From Pteria penguin (Eukaryota; Mollusca; Bivalvia; Pterioida; Pteriidae), in the NCBI GenBank assembly GCA_035048485.1, contig CM068586.1:47500215-47564214 (forward strand): 64,000 nt of DNA, read 5' to 3'. How positions within the stretch are numbered: position 1 is the stretch's first letter; each line of letters opens with the position of its first letter. Below are positions 22,701 to 36,400 of this stretch, piece after piece. The position numbers and the translations under genes are program-made. Below the pieces are notes generated by a model. That model searched no databases. It was given only the letters and a program-made list of their open reading frames with translations, and had not been told where the DNA came from.

Positions 22701-25700
22701 TGATACCCCATTTGATAGGGTTTGTAGGGTTTCAGGGTCTTTATTAAAGAAAAACGGGTTTCAAGGGGAAAATCTCCTTTGTTTACAAATAAAAAAGGGT
22801 TATAACTCTGTGGGATCGAAAGATAGAATTCTACAAGTGGTATCCCATTAAAGGTGAGGTCAACACCTTTCCACTGATACCCCATTTGATAGGGTTTGTA
22901 GGGTTTCAGGGTCTTTATTAAAGAAAAACGGGTTTCAAGGGGAAAATCTCCTTTGTTTACAAATAAAAAAGGGTTATAACTCTGTGGGATCGAAAGATAG
23001 AATTCTACAAGTGGTATCCCATTAAAGGTGAGGTCAACACCTTTCCACTGATACCCCATTTGATAGGGTTTGTAGGGTTTCAGGGTCTTTATTAAAGAAA
23101 AACGGGTTTCAAGGGGAAAATCTCCTTTGTTTACAAATAAAAAAGGGTTATAACTCTGTGGGATCGAAAGATAGAATTCTACAAGTGGTATCCCATTAAA
23201 GGTGAGGTCAACACCTTTCCACTGATACCCCATTTGATAGGGTTTGTAGGGTTTCAGGGTCTTTATTAAAGAAAAACGGGTTTCAAGGGGAAAATCTCCT
23301 TTGTTTACAAATAAAAAAGGGTTATAACTCTGTGGGATCGAAAGATAGAATTCTACAAGTGGTATCCCATTAAAGGTGAGGTCAACACCTTTCCACTGAT
23401 ACCCCATTTGATAGGGTTTGTAGGGTTTCAGGGTCTTTATTAAAGAAAAACGGGTTTCAAGGGGAAAATCTCCTTTGTTTACAAATAAAAAAGGGTTATA
23501 ACTCTGTGGGATCGAAAGATAGAATTCTACAAGTGGTATCCCATTAAAGGTGAGGTCAACACCTTTCCACTGATACCCCATTTGATAGGGTTTGTAGGGT
23601 TTCAGGGTCTTTATTAAAGAAAAACGGGTTTCAAGGGGAAAATCTCCTTTGTTTACAAATAAAAAAGGGTTATAACTCTGTGGGATCGAAAGATAGAATT
23701 GTACAAATGGTACCACATGAAAGGTGAGGTCAACACCTTTCCACTGATACCCCATTTGATAGGGTTTGTAGGGTTTCAGGGTCTTTATTAAAGAAAAACG
23801 GGTTTCAAGGGGAAAATCTCCTTTGTTTACAAATAAAAAAGGGTTATAACTCTGTGGGATCGAAAGATAGAATTCTACAAGTGGTATCCCATTAAAGGTG
23901 AGGTCAACACCTTTCCACTGATACCCCATTTGATAGGGTTTGTAGGGTTTCAGGGTCTTTATTAAAGAAAAACGGGTTTCAAGGGGAAAATCTCCTTTGT
24001 TTACAAATAAAAAAGGGTTATAACTCTGTGGGATCGAAAGATAGAATTCTACAAGTGGTATCCCATTAAAGGTGAGGTCAACACCTTTCCACTGATACCC
24101 CATTTGATAGGGTTTGTAATGTTTCAGGGTCTTTATTAAAGAAAAACGGGTTTCAAGGGGAAAATCTCCTTTGTTTACAAATAAAAAAGGGTTATAACTC
24201 TGTGGGATCGAAAGATAGAATTCTACAAGTGGTATCCCATTAAAGGTGAGGTCAACACCTTTCCACTGATACCCCATTTGATAGGGTTTGTAGGGTTTCA
24301 GGGTCTTTATTAAAGAAAAACGGGTTTCAAGGGGAAAATCTCCTTTGTTTACAAATAAAAAAGGGTTATAACTCTGTGGGATCGAAAGATAGAATTCTAC
24401 AAGTGGTATCCCATTAAAGGTGAGGTCAACACCTTTCCACTGATACCCCATTTGATAGGGTTTGTAGGGTTTCAGGGTCTTTATTAAAGAAAAACGGGTT
24501 TCAAGGGGAAAATCTCCTTTGTTTACAAATAAAAAAGGGTTATAACTCTGTGGGATCGAAAGATAGAATTCTACAAGTGGTATCCCATTAAAGGTGAGGT
24601 CAACACCTTTCCACTGATACCCCATTTGATAGGGTTTGTAGGGTTTCAGGGTCTTTATTAAAGAAAAACGGGTTTCAAGGGGAAAATCTCCTTTGTTTAC
24701 AAATAAAAAAGGGTTATAACTCTGTGGGATCGAAAGATAGAATTCTACAAGTGGTATCCCATTAAAGGTGAGGTCAACACCTTTCCACTGATACCCCATT
24801 TGATAGGGTTTGTAGGGTTTCAGGGTCTTTATTAAAGAAAAACGGGTTTCAAGGGGAAAATCTCCTTTGTTTACAAATAAAAAAGGGTTATAACTCTGTG
24901 GGATCGAAAGATAGAATTCTACAAGTGGTATCCCATTAAAGGTGAGGTCAACACCTTTCCACTGATACCCCATTTGATAGGGTTTGTAGGGTTTCAGGGT
25001 CTTTATTAAAGAAAAACGGGTTTCAAGGGGAAAATCTCCTTTGTTTACAAATAAAAAAGGGTTATAACTCTGTGGGATCGAAAGATAGAATTCTACAAGT
25101 GGTATCCCATTAAAGGTGAGGTCAACACCTTTCCACTGATACCCCATTTGATAGGGTTTGTAGGGTTTCAGGGTCTTTATTAAAGAAAAACGGGTTTCAA
25201 GGGGAAAATCTCCTTTGTTTACAAATAAAAAAGGGTTATAACTCTGTGGGATCGAAAGATAGAATTGTACAAATGGTACCACATGAAAGGTGAGGTCAAC
25301 ACCTTTCCACTGATACCCCATTTGATAGGGTTTGTAGGGTTTCAGGGTCTTTATTAAAGAAAAACGGGTTTCAAGGGGAAAATCTCCTTTGTTTACAAAT
25401 AAAAAAGGGTTATAACTCTGTGGGATCGAAAGATAGAATTCTACAAGTGGTATCCCTTTCCACTGATACCCCATTTGATAGGGTTTGTAGGGTTTCAGGG
25501 TCTTTATTAAAGAAAAACGGGTTTCAAGGGGAAAATCTCCTTTGTTTACAAATAAAAAAGGGTTATAACTCTGTGGGATCGAAAGATAGAATTGTACAAA
25601 TGGTACCACATGAAAGGTGAGGTCAACACCTTTCCACTGATACCCCATTTGATAGGGTTTGTAGGGTTTCAGGGTCTTTATTAAAGAAAAACGGGTTTCA

Positions 25701-25822
25701 AGGGGAAAATCTCCTTTGTTTACAAATAAAAAAGGGTTATAACTCTGTGGGATCGAAAGATAGAATTCTACAAGTGGTATCCCATTAAAGGTGAGGTCAA
25801 CACCTTTCCACTGATACCCCAT
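16739..25822 (-). other. Longest satellite-derived open frame (3027 codons), probably not a gene
   Basis: A stop-free frame made of about 52 copies of a 58-residue unit that begins MGYQWKGVDLTF and ends KPYKPYQ. It exists because the monomer length is divisible by 3 and one frame of the type A monomer has no stop. It begins at an internal ATG that every type A and B monomer also has. It ends where a type B-like monomer turns CAA into TAA. There is no N-terminal or C-terminal unique domain, no promoter, and AATAAA lies in every unit on both strands. Type A to B differences change amino acids at all five sites, so no purifying selection is visible. Similar frames at 11522-16621, 27768-31040, 33595-36435, 42033-44663 and 49976-53188 have the same origin. 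A real repeat protein is not strictly excluded without RNA data. Confidence 0.85.
25436..25588 (-). repeat. Truncated 153-bp monomer with 21-bp internal deletion
   Basis: After GTGGTATCCC the sequence jumps at 25456/25457 directly to TTTCCACTG. It lacks 21 bp that include all but the last three bases of the AAAGGTG/CACCTTT hairpin. Both ends share CC. The distance to the next type B monomer is correspondingly 153 bp. It lies between two type B monomers (25262 and 25589). Confidence 0.95.
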
Positions 25823-28800
25823 TTGATAGGGTTTGTAGGGTTTCAGGGTCTTTATTAAAGAAAAACGGGTTTCAAGGGAAAATCTCCTTTGTTTACAAAT
25901 AAAAAAGGGTTATAACTCTGTGGGATCGAAAGATAGAATTCTACAAGTGGTATCCCATTAAAGGTGAGGTCAACACCTTTCCACTGATACCCCATTTGAT
26001 AGGGTTTGTAGGGTTTCAGGGTCTTTATTAAAGAAAAACGGGTTTCAAGGGGAAAATCTCCTTTGTTTACAAATAAAAAAGGGTTATAACTCTGTGGGAT
26101 CGAAAGATAGAATTCTACAAGTGGTATCCCATTAAAGGTGAGGTCAACACCTTTCCACTGATACCCCATTTGATAGGGTTTGTAGGGTTTCAGGGTCTTT
26201 ATTAAAGAAAAACGGGTTTCAAGGGGAAAATCTCCTTTGTTTACAAATAAAAAAGGGTTATAACTCTGTGGGATCGAAAGATAGAATTCTACAAGTGGTA
26301 TCCCATTAAAGGTGAGGTCAACACCTTTCCACTGATACCCCATTTGATAGGGTTTGTAGGGTTTCAGGGTCTTTATTAAAGAAAAACGGGTTTCAAGGGG
26401 AAAATCTCCTTTGTTTACAAATAAAAAAGGGTTATAACTCTGTGGGATCGAAAGATAGAATTCTACAAGTGGTATCCCATTAAAGGTGAGGTCAACACCT
26501 TTCCACTGATACCCCATTTGATAGGGTTTGTAGGGTTTCAGGGTCTTTATTAAAGAAAAACGGGTTTCAAGGGAAAAATCTCCTTTGTTTACAAATAAAA
26601 AAGGGTTATAACTCTGTGGGATCGAAAGATAGAATTCTACAAGTGGTATCCCATTAAAGGTGAGGTCAACACCTTTCCACTGATACCCCATTTGATAGGG
26701 TTTGTAGGGTTTCAGGGTCTTTATTAAAGAAAAACGGGTTTCAAGGGGAAAATCTCCTTTGTTTACAAATAAAAAAGGGTTATAACTCTGTGGGATCGAA
26801 AGATAGAATTCTACAAGTGGTATCCCATTAAAGGTGAGGTCAACACCTTTCCACTGATACCCCATTTGATAGGGTTTGTAGGGTTTCAGGGTCTTTATTA
26901 AAGAAAAACGGGTTTCAAGGGGAAAATCTCCTTTGTTTACAAATAAAAAAGGGTTATAACTCTGTGGGATCGAAAGATAGAATTCTACAAGTGGTATCCC
27001 ATTAAAGGTGAGGTCAACACCTTTCCACTGATACCCCATTTGATAGGGTTTGTAGGGTTTCAGGGTCTTTATTAAAGAAAAACGGGTTTCAAGGGGAAAA
27101 TCTCCTTTGTTTACAAATAAAAAAGGGTTATAACTCTGTGGGATCGAAAGATAGAATTCTACAAGTGGTATCCCATTAAAGGTGAGGTCAACACCTTTCC
27201 ACTGATACCCCATTTGATAGGGTTTGTAGGGTTTCAGGGTCTTTATTAAAGAAAAACGGGTTTCAAGGGGAAAATCTCCTTTGTTTACAAATAAAAAAGG
27301 GTTATAACTCTGTGGGATCGAAAGATAGAATTCTACAAGTGGTATCCCATTAAAGGTGAGGTCAACACCTTTCCACTGATACCCCATTTGATAGGGTTTG
27401 TAGGGTTTCAGGGTCTTTATTAAAGAAAAACGGGTTTCAAGGGGAAAATCTCCTTTGTTTACAAATAAAAAAGGGTTATAACTCTGTGGGATCGAAAGAT
27501 AGAATTGTACAAATGGTACCACATGAAAGGTGAGGTCAACACCTTTCCACTGATACCCCATTTGATAGGGTTTGTAGGGTTTCAGGGTCTTTATTAAAGA
27601 AAAACGGGTTTCAAGGGGAAAATCTCCTTTGTTTACAAATAAAAAAGGGTTATAACTCTGTGGGATCGAAAGATAGAATTCTACAAGTGGTATCCCATTA
27701 AAGGTGAGGTCAACACCTTTCCACTGATACCCCATTTGATAGGGTTTGTAGGGTTTCAGGGTCTTTATTAAAGAAAAACGGGTTTCAAGGGAAAATCTCC
27801 TTTGTTTACAAATAAAAAAGGGTTATAACTCTGTGGGATCGAAAGATAGAATTCTACAAGTGGTATCCCATTAAAGGTGAGGTCAACACCTTTCCACTGA
27901 TACCCCATTTGATAGGGTTTGTAGGGTTTCAGGGTCTTTATTAAAGAAAAACGGGTTTCAAGGGGAAAATCTCCTTTGTTTACAAATAAAAAAGGGTTAT
28001 AACTCTGTGGGATCGAAAGATAGAATTCTACAAGTGGTATCCCATTAAAGGTGAGGTCAACACCTTTCCACTGATACCCCATTTGATAGGGTTTGTAGGG
28101 TTTCAGGGTCTTTATTAAAGAAAAACGGGTTTCAAGGGGAAAATCTCCTTTGTTTACAAATAAAAAAGGGTTATAACTCTGTGGGATCGAAAGATAGAAT
28201 TCTACAAGTGGTATCCCATTAAAGGTGAGGTCAACACCTTTCCACTGATACCCCATTTGATAGGGTTTGTAGGGTTTCAGGGTCTTTATTAAAGAAAAAC
28301 GGGTTTCAAGGGGAAAATCTCCTTTGTTTACAAATAAAAAAGGGTTATAACTCTGTGGGATCGAAAGATAGAATTCTACAAGTGGTATCCCATTAAAGGT
28401 GAGGTCAACACCTTTCCACTGATACCCCATTTGATAGGGTTTGTAGGGTTTCAGGGTCTTTATTAAAGAAAAACGGGTTTCAAGGGGAAAATCTCCTTTG
28501 TTTACAAATAAAAAAGGGTTATAACTCTGTGGGATCGAAAGATAGAATTCTACAAGTGGTATCCCATTAAAGGTGAGGTCAACACCTTTCCACTGATACC
28601 CCATTTGATAGGGTTTGTAGGGTTTCAGGGTCTTTATTAAAGAAAAACGGGTTTCAAGGGGAAAATCTCCTTTGTTTACAAATAAAAAAGGGTTATAACT
28701 CTGTGGGATCGAAAGATAGAATTCTACAAGTGGTATCCCATTAAAGGTGAGGTCAACACCTTTCCACTGATACCCCATTTGATAGGGTTTGTAGGGTTTC

Positions 28801-29066
28801 AGGGTCTTTATTAAAGAAAAACGGGTTTCAAGGGGAAAATCTCCTTTGTTTACAAATAAAAAAGGGTTATAACTCTGTGGGATCGAAAGATAGAATTCTA
28901 CAAGTGGTATCCCATTAAAGGTGAGGTCAACACCTTTCCACTGATACCCCATTTGATAGGGTTTGTAGGGTTTCAGGGTCTTTATTAAAGAAAAACGGGT
29001 TTCAAGGGGAAAATCTCCTTTGTTTACAAATAAAAAAGGGTTATAACTCTGTGGGATCGAAAGATA

Positions 29067-30458
29067 GAATTGTACAAATGGTACCACATGAAAGGTGAGG
29101 TCAACACCTTTCCACTGATACCCCATTTGATAGGGTTTGTAGGGTTTCAGGGTCTTTATTAAAGAAAAACGGGTTTCAAGGGGAAAATCTCCTTTGTTTA
29201 CAAATAAAAAAGGGTTATAACTCTGTGGGATCGAAAGATAGAATTCTACAAGTGGTATCCCATTAAAGGTGAGGTCAACACCTTTCCACTGATACCCCAT
29301 TTGATAGGGTTTGTAGGGTTTCAGGGTCTTTATTAAAGAAAAACGGGTTTCAAGGGGAAAATCTCCTTTGTTTACAAATAAAAAAGGGTTATAACTCTGT
29401 GGGATCGAAAGATAGAATTCTACAAGTGGTATCCCATTAAAGGTGAGGTCAACACCTTTCCACTGATACCCCATTTGATAGGGTTTGTAGGGTTTCAGGG
29501 TCTTTATTAAAGAAAAACGGGTTTCAAGGGGAAAATCTCCTTTGTTTACAAATAAAAAAGGGTTATAACTCTGTGGGATCGAAAGATAGAATTCTACAAG
29601 TGGTATCCCATTAAAGGTGAGGTCAACACCTTTCCACTGATACCCCATTTGATAGGGTTTGTAGGGTTTCAGGGTCTTTATTAAAGAAAAACGGGTTTCA
29701 AGGGGAAAATCTCCTTTGTTTACAAATAAAAAAGGGTTATAACTCTGTGGGATCGAAAGATAGAATTGTACAAATGGTACCACATGAAAGGTGAGGTCAA
29801 CACCTTTCCACTGATACCCCATTTGATAGGGTTTGTAGGGTTTCAGGGTCTTTATTAAAGAAAAACGGGTTTCAAGGGGAAAATCTCCTTTGTTTACAAA
29901 TAAAAAAGGGTTATAACTCTGTGGGATCGAAAGATAGAATTCTACAAGTGGTATCCCATTAAAGGTGAGGTCAACACCTTTCCACTGATACCCCATTTGA
30001 TAGGGTTTGTAGGGTTTCAGGGTCTTTATTAAAGAAAAACGGGTTTCAAGGGGAAAATCTCCTTTGTTTACAAATAAAAAAGGGTTATAACTCTGTGGGA
30101 TCGAAAGATAGAATTCTACAAGTGGTATCCCATTAAAGGTGAGGTCAACACCTTTCCACTGATACCCCATTTGATAGGGTTTGTAGGGTTTCAGGGTCTT
30201 TATTAAAGAAAAACGGGTTTCAAGGGGAAAATCTCCTTTGTTTACAAATAAAAAGGGGTTATAACTCTGTGGGATCGAAAAATAGAATTCTACAAGTGGT
30301 ATCCCATTAAAGGTGAGGTCAACACCTTTCCACTGATACCCCATTTGATAGGGTTTGTAGGGTTTCAGGGTCTTTATTAAAGAAAAACGGGTTTCAAGGG
30401 GAAAATCTCCTTTGTTTACAAATAAAAAAGGGTTATAACTCTGTGGGATCGAAAGATA
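29067..30458 (-). repeat. Tetramer higher-order repeat (696 bp x 2)
   Basis: Type B monomers start at 29067, 29763 and 30459, exactly 696 bp (4 x 174) apart, each separated by three type A monomers. This gives two copies of a B-A-A-A tetramer plus the start of a third. Elsewhere in the core the B spacing is irregular (3, 5, 9, 10, 11, 13, 18 or 51 monomers). Confidence 0.7.
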
Positions 30459-33400
30459 GAATTGTACAAATGGTACCACATGAAAGGTGAGGTCAACACC
30501 TTTCCACTGATACCCCATTTGATAGGGTTTGTAGGGTTTCAGGGTCTTTATTAAAGAAAAACGGGTTTCAAGGGGAAAATCTCCTTTGTTTACAAATAAA
30601 AAAGGGTTATAACTCTGTGGGATCGAAAGATAGAATTCTACAAGTGGTATCCCATTAAAGGTGAGGTCAACACCTTTCCACTGATACCCCATTTGATAGG
30701 GTTTGTAGGGTTTCAGGGTCTTTATTAAAGAAAAACGGGTTTCAAGGGGAAAATCTCCTTTGTTTACAAATAAAAAAGGGTTATAACTCTGTGGGATCGA
30801 AAGATAGAATTCTACAAGTGGTATCCCATTAAAGGTGAGGTCAACACCTTTCCACTGATACCCCATTTGATAGGGTTTGTAGGGTTTCAGGGTCTTTATT
30901 AAAGAAAAACGGGTTTCAAGGGGAAAATCTCCTTTGTTTACAAATAAAAAAGGGTTATAACTCTGTGGGATCGAAAGATAGAATTCTACAAGTGGTATCC
31001 CATTAAAGGTGAGGTCAACACCTTTCCACTGATACCCCATTTGATAGGGTTTGTAGGGTTTCAGGGTCTTTATTAAAGAAAAACGGGTTTCAAGGGAAAA
31101 TCTCCTTTGTTTACAAATAAAAAAGGGTTATAACTCTGTGGGATCGAAAGATAGAATTCTACAAGTGGTATCCCATTAAAGGTGAGGTCAACACCTTTCC
31201 ACTGATACCCCATTTGATAGGGTTTGTAGGGTTTCAGGGTCTTTATTAAAGAAAAACGGGTTTCAAGGGGAAAATCTCCTTTGTTTACAAATAAAAAAGG
31301 GTTATAACTCTGTGGGATCGAAAGATAGAATTCTACAAGTGGTATCCCATTAAAGGTGAGGTCAACACCTTTCCACTGATACCCCATTTGATAGGGTTTG
31401 TAGGGTTTCAGGGTCTTTATTAAAGAAAAACGGGTTTCAAGGGGAAAATCTCCTTTGTTTACAAATAAAAAAGGGTTATAACTCTGTGGGATCGAAAGAT
31501 AGAATTCTACAAGTGGTATCCCATTAAAGGTGAGGTCAACACCTTTCCACTGATACCCCATTTGATAGGGTTTGTAGGGTTTCAGGGTCTTTATTAAAGA
31601 AAAACGGGTTTCAAGGGGAAAATCTCCTTTGTTTACAAATAAAAAAGGGTTATAACTCTGTGGGATCGAAAGATAGAATTCTACAAGTGGTATCCCATTA
31701 AAGGTGAGGTCAACACCTTTCCACTGATACCCCATTTGATAGGGTTTGTAGGGTTTCAGGGTCTTTATTAAAGAAAAACGGGTTTCAAGGGGAAAATCTC
31801 CTTTGTTTACAAATAAAAAAGGGTTATAACTCTGTGGGATCGAAAGATAGAATTCTACAAGTGGTATCCCATTAAAGGTGAGGTCAACACCTTTCCACTG
31901 ATACCCCATTTGATAGGGTTTGTAATGTTTCAGGGTCTTTATTAAAGAAAAACCGGTTTTCAAGGCGAAAATCTCCTTTGTTTACAAATAAAAAGGGGTT
32001 ATAACTCTGTGGTATCGAAAAATAGAATTCTACAATTGGTATCCCATTAAAGGTGAGGTCTACACCTTTCCACTGATACCCCATTTGATAGGGTTTGTAG
32101 GGTTTCAGGGTCTTTATTAAAGAAAAACGGGTTTCAAGGGGAAAATCTCCTTTGTTTACAAATAAAAAAGGGTTATAACTCTGTGGGATCGAAAGATAGA
32201 ATTGTACAAATGGTACCACATGAAAGGTGAGGTCAACACCTTTCCACTGATACCCCATTTGATAGGGTTTGTAGGGTTTCAGGGTCTTTATTAAAGAAAA
32301 ACGGGTTTCAAGGGGAAAATCTCCTTTGTTTACAAATAAAAAAGGGTTATAACTCTGTGGGATCGAAAGATAGAATTCTACAAGTGGTATCCCATTAAAG
32401 GTGAGGTCAACACCTTTCCACTGATACCCCATTTGATAGGGTTTGTAGGGTTTCAGGGTCTTTATTAAAGAAAAACGGGTTTCAAGGGGAAAATCTCCTT
32501 TGTTTACAAATAAAAAAGGGTTATAACTCTGTGGGATCGAAAGATAGAATTCTACAAGTGGTATCCCATTAAAGGTGAGGTCAACACCTTTCCACTGATA
32601 CCCCATTTGATAGGGTTTGTAGGGTTTCAGGGTCTTTATTAAAGAAAAACGGGTTTCAAGGGGAAAATCTCCTTTGTTTACAAATAAAAAAGGGTTATAA
32701 CTCTGTGGGATCGAAAGATAGAATTCTACAAGTGGTATCCCATTAAAGGTGAGGTCAACACCTTTCCACTGATACCCCATTTGATAGGGTTTGTAGGGTT
32801 TCAGGGTCTTTATTAAAGAAAAACGGGTTTCAAGGGGAAAATCTCCTTTGTTTACAAATAAAAAAGGGTTATAACTCTGTGGGATCGAAAGATAGAATTC
32901 TACAAGTGGTATCCCATTAAAGGTGAGGTCAACACCTTTCCACTGATACCCCATTTGATAGGGTTTGTAGGGTTTCAGGGTCTTTATTAAAGAAAAACGG
33001 GTTTCAAGGGGAAAATCTCCTTTGTTTACAAATAAAAAAGGGTTATAACTCTGTGGGATCGAAAGATAGAATTCTACAAGTGGTATCCCATTAAAGGTGA
33101 GGTCAACACCTTTCCACTGATACCCCATTTGATAGGGTTTGTAGGGTTTCAGGGTCTTTATTAAAGAAAAACGGGTTTCAAGGGGAAAATCTCCTTTGTT
33201 TACAAATAAAAAAGGGTTATAACTCTGTGGGATCGAAAGATAGAATTCTACAAGTGGTATCCCATTAAAGGTGAGGTCAACACCTTTCCACTGATACCCC
33301 ATTTGATAGGGTTTGTAGGGTTTCAGGGTCTTTATTAAAGAAAAAACGGGTTTCAAGGGGAAAATCTCCTTTGTTTACAAATAAAAAAGGGTTATAACTC

Positions 33401-36400
33401 TGTGGGATCGAAAGATAGAATTCTACAAGTGGTATCCCATTAAAGGTGAGGTCAACACCTTTCCACTGATACCCCATTTGATAGGGTTTGTAGGGTTTCA
33501 GGGTCTTTATTAAAGAAAAACGGGTTTCAAGGGGAAAATCTCCTTTGTTTACAAATAAAAAAGGGTTATAACTCTGTGGGATCGAAAGATAGAATTATAC
33601 AAATGGTACCATATGAAAGGTGAGGTCAACACCTTTCCACTGATACCCCATTTGATAGGGTTTGTAGGGTTTCAGGGTCTTTATTAAAGAAAAACGGGTT
33701 TCAAGGGGAAAATCTCCTTTGTTTACAAATAAAAAAGGGTTATAACTCTGTGGGATCGAAAGATAGAATTCTACAAGTGGTATCCCATTAAAGGTGAGGT
33801 CAACACCTTTCCACTGATACCCCATTTGATAGGGTTTGTAGGGTTTCAGGGTCTTTATTAAAGAAAAACGGGTTTCAAGGGGAAAATCTCCTTTGTTTAC
33901 AAATAAAAAAGGGTTATAACTCTGTGGGATCGAAAGATAGAATTCTACAAGTGGTATCCCATTAAAGGTGAGGTCAACACCTTTCCACTGATACCCCATT
34001 TGATAGGGTTTGTAGGGTTTCAGGGTCTTTATTAAAGAAAAACGGGTTTCAAGGGGAAAATCTCCTTTGTTTACAAATAAAAAAGGGTTATAACTCTGTG
34101 GGATCGAAAGATAGAATTCTACAAGTGGTATCCCATTAAAGGTGAGGTCAACACCTTTCCACTGATACCCCATTTGATAGGGTTTGTAGGGTTTCAGGGT
34201 CTTTATTAAAGAAAAACGGGTTTCAAGGGGAAAATCTCCTTTGTTTACAAATAAAAAAGGGTTATAACTCTGTGGGATCGAAAGATAGAATTCTACAAGT
34301 GGTATCCCATTAAAGGTGAGGTCAACACCTTTCCACTGATACCCCATTTGATAGGGTTTGTAGGGTTTCAGGGTCTTTATTAAAGAAAAACGGGTTTCAA
34401 GGGGAAAATCTCCTTTGTTTACAAATAAAAAAGGGTTATAACTCTGTGGGATCGAAAGATAGAATTGTACAAATGGTACCACATGAAAGGTGAGGTCAAC
34501 ACCTTTCCACTGATACCCCATTTGATAGGGTTTGTAGGGTTTCAGGGTCTTTATTAAAGAAAAACGGGTTTCAAGGGGAAAATCTCCTTTGTTTACAAAT
34601 AAAAAAGGGTTATAACTCTGTGGGATCGAAAGATAGAATTCTACAAGTGGTATCCCATTAAAGGTGAGGTCAACACCTTTCCACTGATACCCCATTTGAT
34701 AGGGTTTGTAGGGTTTCAGGGTCTTTATTAAAGAAAAACGGGTTTCAAGGGGAAAATCTCCTTTGTTTACAAATAAAAAAGGGTTATAACTCTGTGGGAT
34801 CGAAAGATAGAATTCTACAAGTGGTATCCCATTAAAGGTGAGGTCAACACCTTTCCACTGATACCCCATTTGATAGGGTTTGTAGGGTTTCAGGGTCTTT
34901 ATTAAAGAAAAACGGGTTTCAAGGGGAAAATCTCCTTTGTTTACAAATAAAAAAGGGTTATAACTCTGTGGGATCGAAAGATAGAATTCTACAAGTGGTA
35001 TCCCATTAAAGGTGAGGTCAACACCTTTCCACTGATACCCCATTTGATAAGGTTTGCAGGGTTTCAGGGTCTTTATTAAAGAAAAACGGGTTTCAAGGGG
35101 AAAATCTCCTTTGTTTACAAATAAAAAAGGGTTATAACTCTGTGGGATCGAAAGATAGAATTCTACAAGTGGTATCCCATTAAAGGTGAGGTCAACACCT
35201 TTCCACTGATACCCCATTTGATAGGGTTTGTAGGGTTTCAGGGTCTTTATTAAAGAAAAACGGGTTTCAAGGGGAAAATCTCCTTTGTTTACAAATAAAA
35301 AAGGGTTATAACTCTGTGGGATCGAAAGATAGAATTCTACAAGTGGTATCCCATTAAAGGTGAGGTCAACACCTTTCCACTGATACCCCATTTGATAGGG
35401 TTTGTAGGGTTTCAGGGTCTTTATTAAAGAAAAACGGGTTTCAAGGGGAAAATCTCCTTTGTTTACAAATAAAAAAGGGTTATAACTCTGTGGGATCGAA
35501 AGATAGAATTCTACAAGTGGTATCCCATTAAAGGTGAGGTCAACACCTTTCCACTGATACCCCATTTGATAGGGTTTGTAGGGTTTCAGGGTCTTTATTA
35601 AAGAAAAACGGGTTTCAAGGGGAAAATCTCCTTTGTTTACAAATAAAAAAGGGTTATAACTCTGTGGGATCGAAAGATAGAATTCTACAAGTGGTATCCC
35701 ATTAAAGGTGAGGTCAACACCTTTCCACTGATACCCCATTTGATAGGGTTTGTAGGGTTTCAGGGTCTTTATTAAAGAAAAACGGGTTTCAAGGGGAAAA
35801 TCTCCTTTGTTTACAAATAAAAAAGGGTTATAACTCTGTGGGATCGAAAGATAGAATTCTACAAGTGGTATCCCATTAAAGGTGAGGTCAACACCTTTCC
35901 ACTGATACCCCATTTGATAGGGTTTGTAGGGTTTCAGGGTCTTTATTAAAGAAAAACGGGTTTCAAGGGGAAAATCTCCTTTGTTTACAAATAAAAAAGG
36001 GTTATAACTCTGTGGGATCGAAAGATAGAATTCTACAAGTGGTATCCCATTAAAGGTGAGGTCAACACCTTTCCACTGATACCCCATTTGATAGGGTTTG
36101 TAGGGTTTCAGGGTCTTTATTAAAGAAAAACGGGTTTCAAGGGGAAAATCTCCTTTGTTTACAAATAAAAAAGGGTTATAACTCTGTGGGATCGAAAGAT
36201 AGAATTCTACAAGTGGTATCCCATTAAAGGTGAGGTCAACACCTTTCCACTGATACCCCATTTGATAGGGTTTGTAGGGTTTCAGGGTCTTTATTAAAGA
36301 AAAACGGGTTTCAAGGGGAAAATCTCCTTTGTTTACAAATAAAAAAGGGTTATAACTCTGTGGGATCGAAAGATAGAATTCTACAAGTGGTATCCCATTA

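Noticed and set aside
25420..25620. 66-codon + strand open frame across the truncated monomer
   Set aside because: It is opened only by the 21-bp deletion on the strand opposite the usual open frame. It has no similarity I recognise and is not conserved in other monomers.
16739..25822. Ribosome-binding-like AAAGGAG about 9 nt before a TTG in every monomer
   Set aside because: The motif is simply part of the monomer and recurs some 300 times. Nothing suggests a bacterial context, so it does not mark starts.
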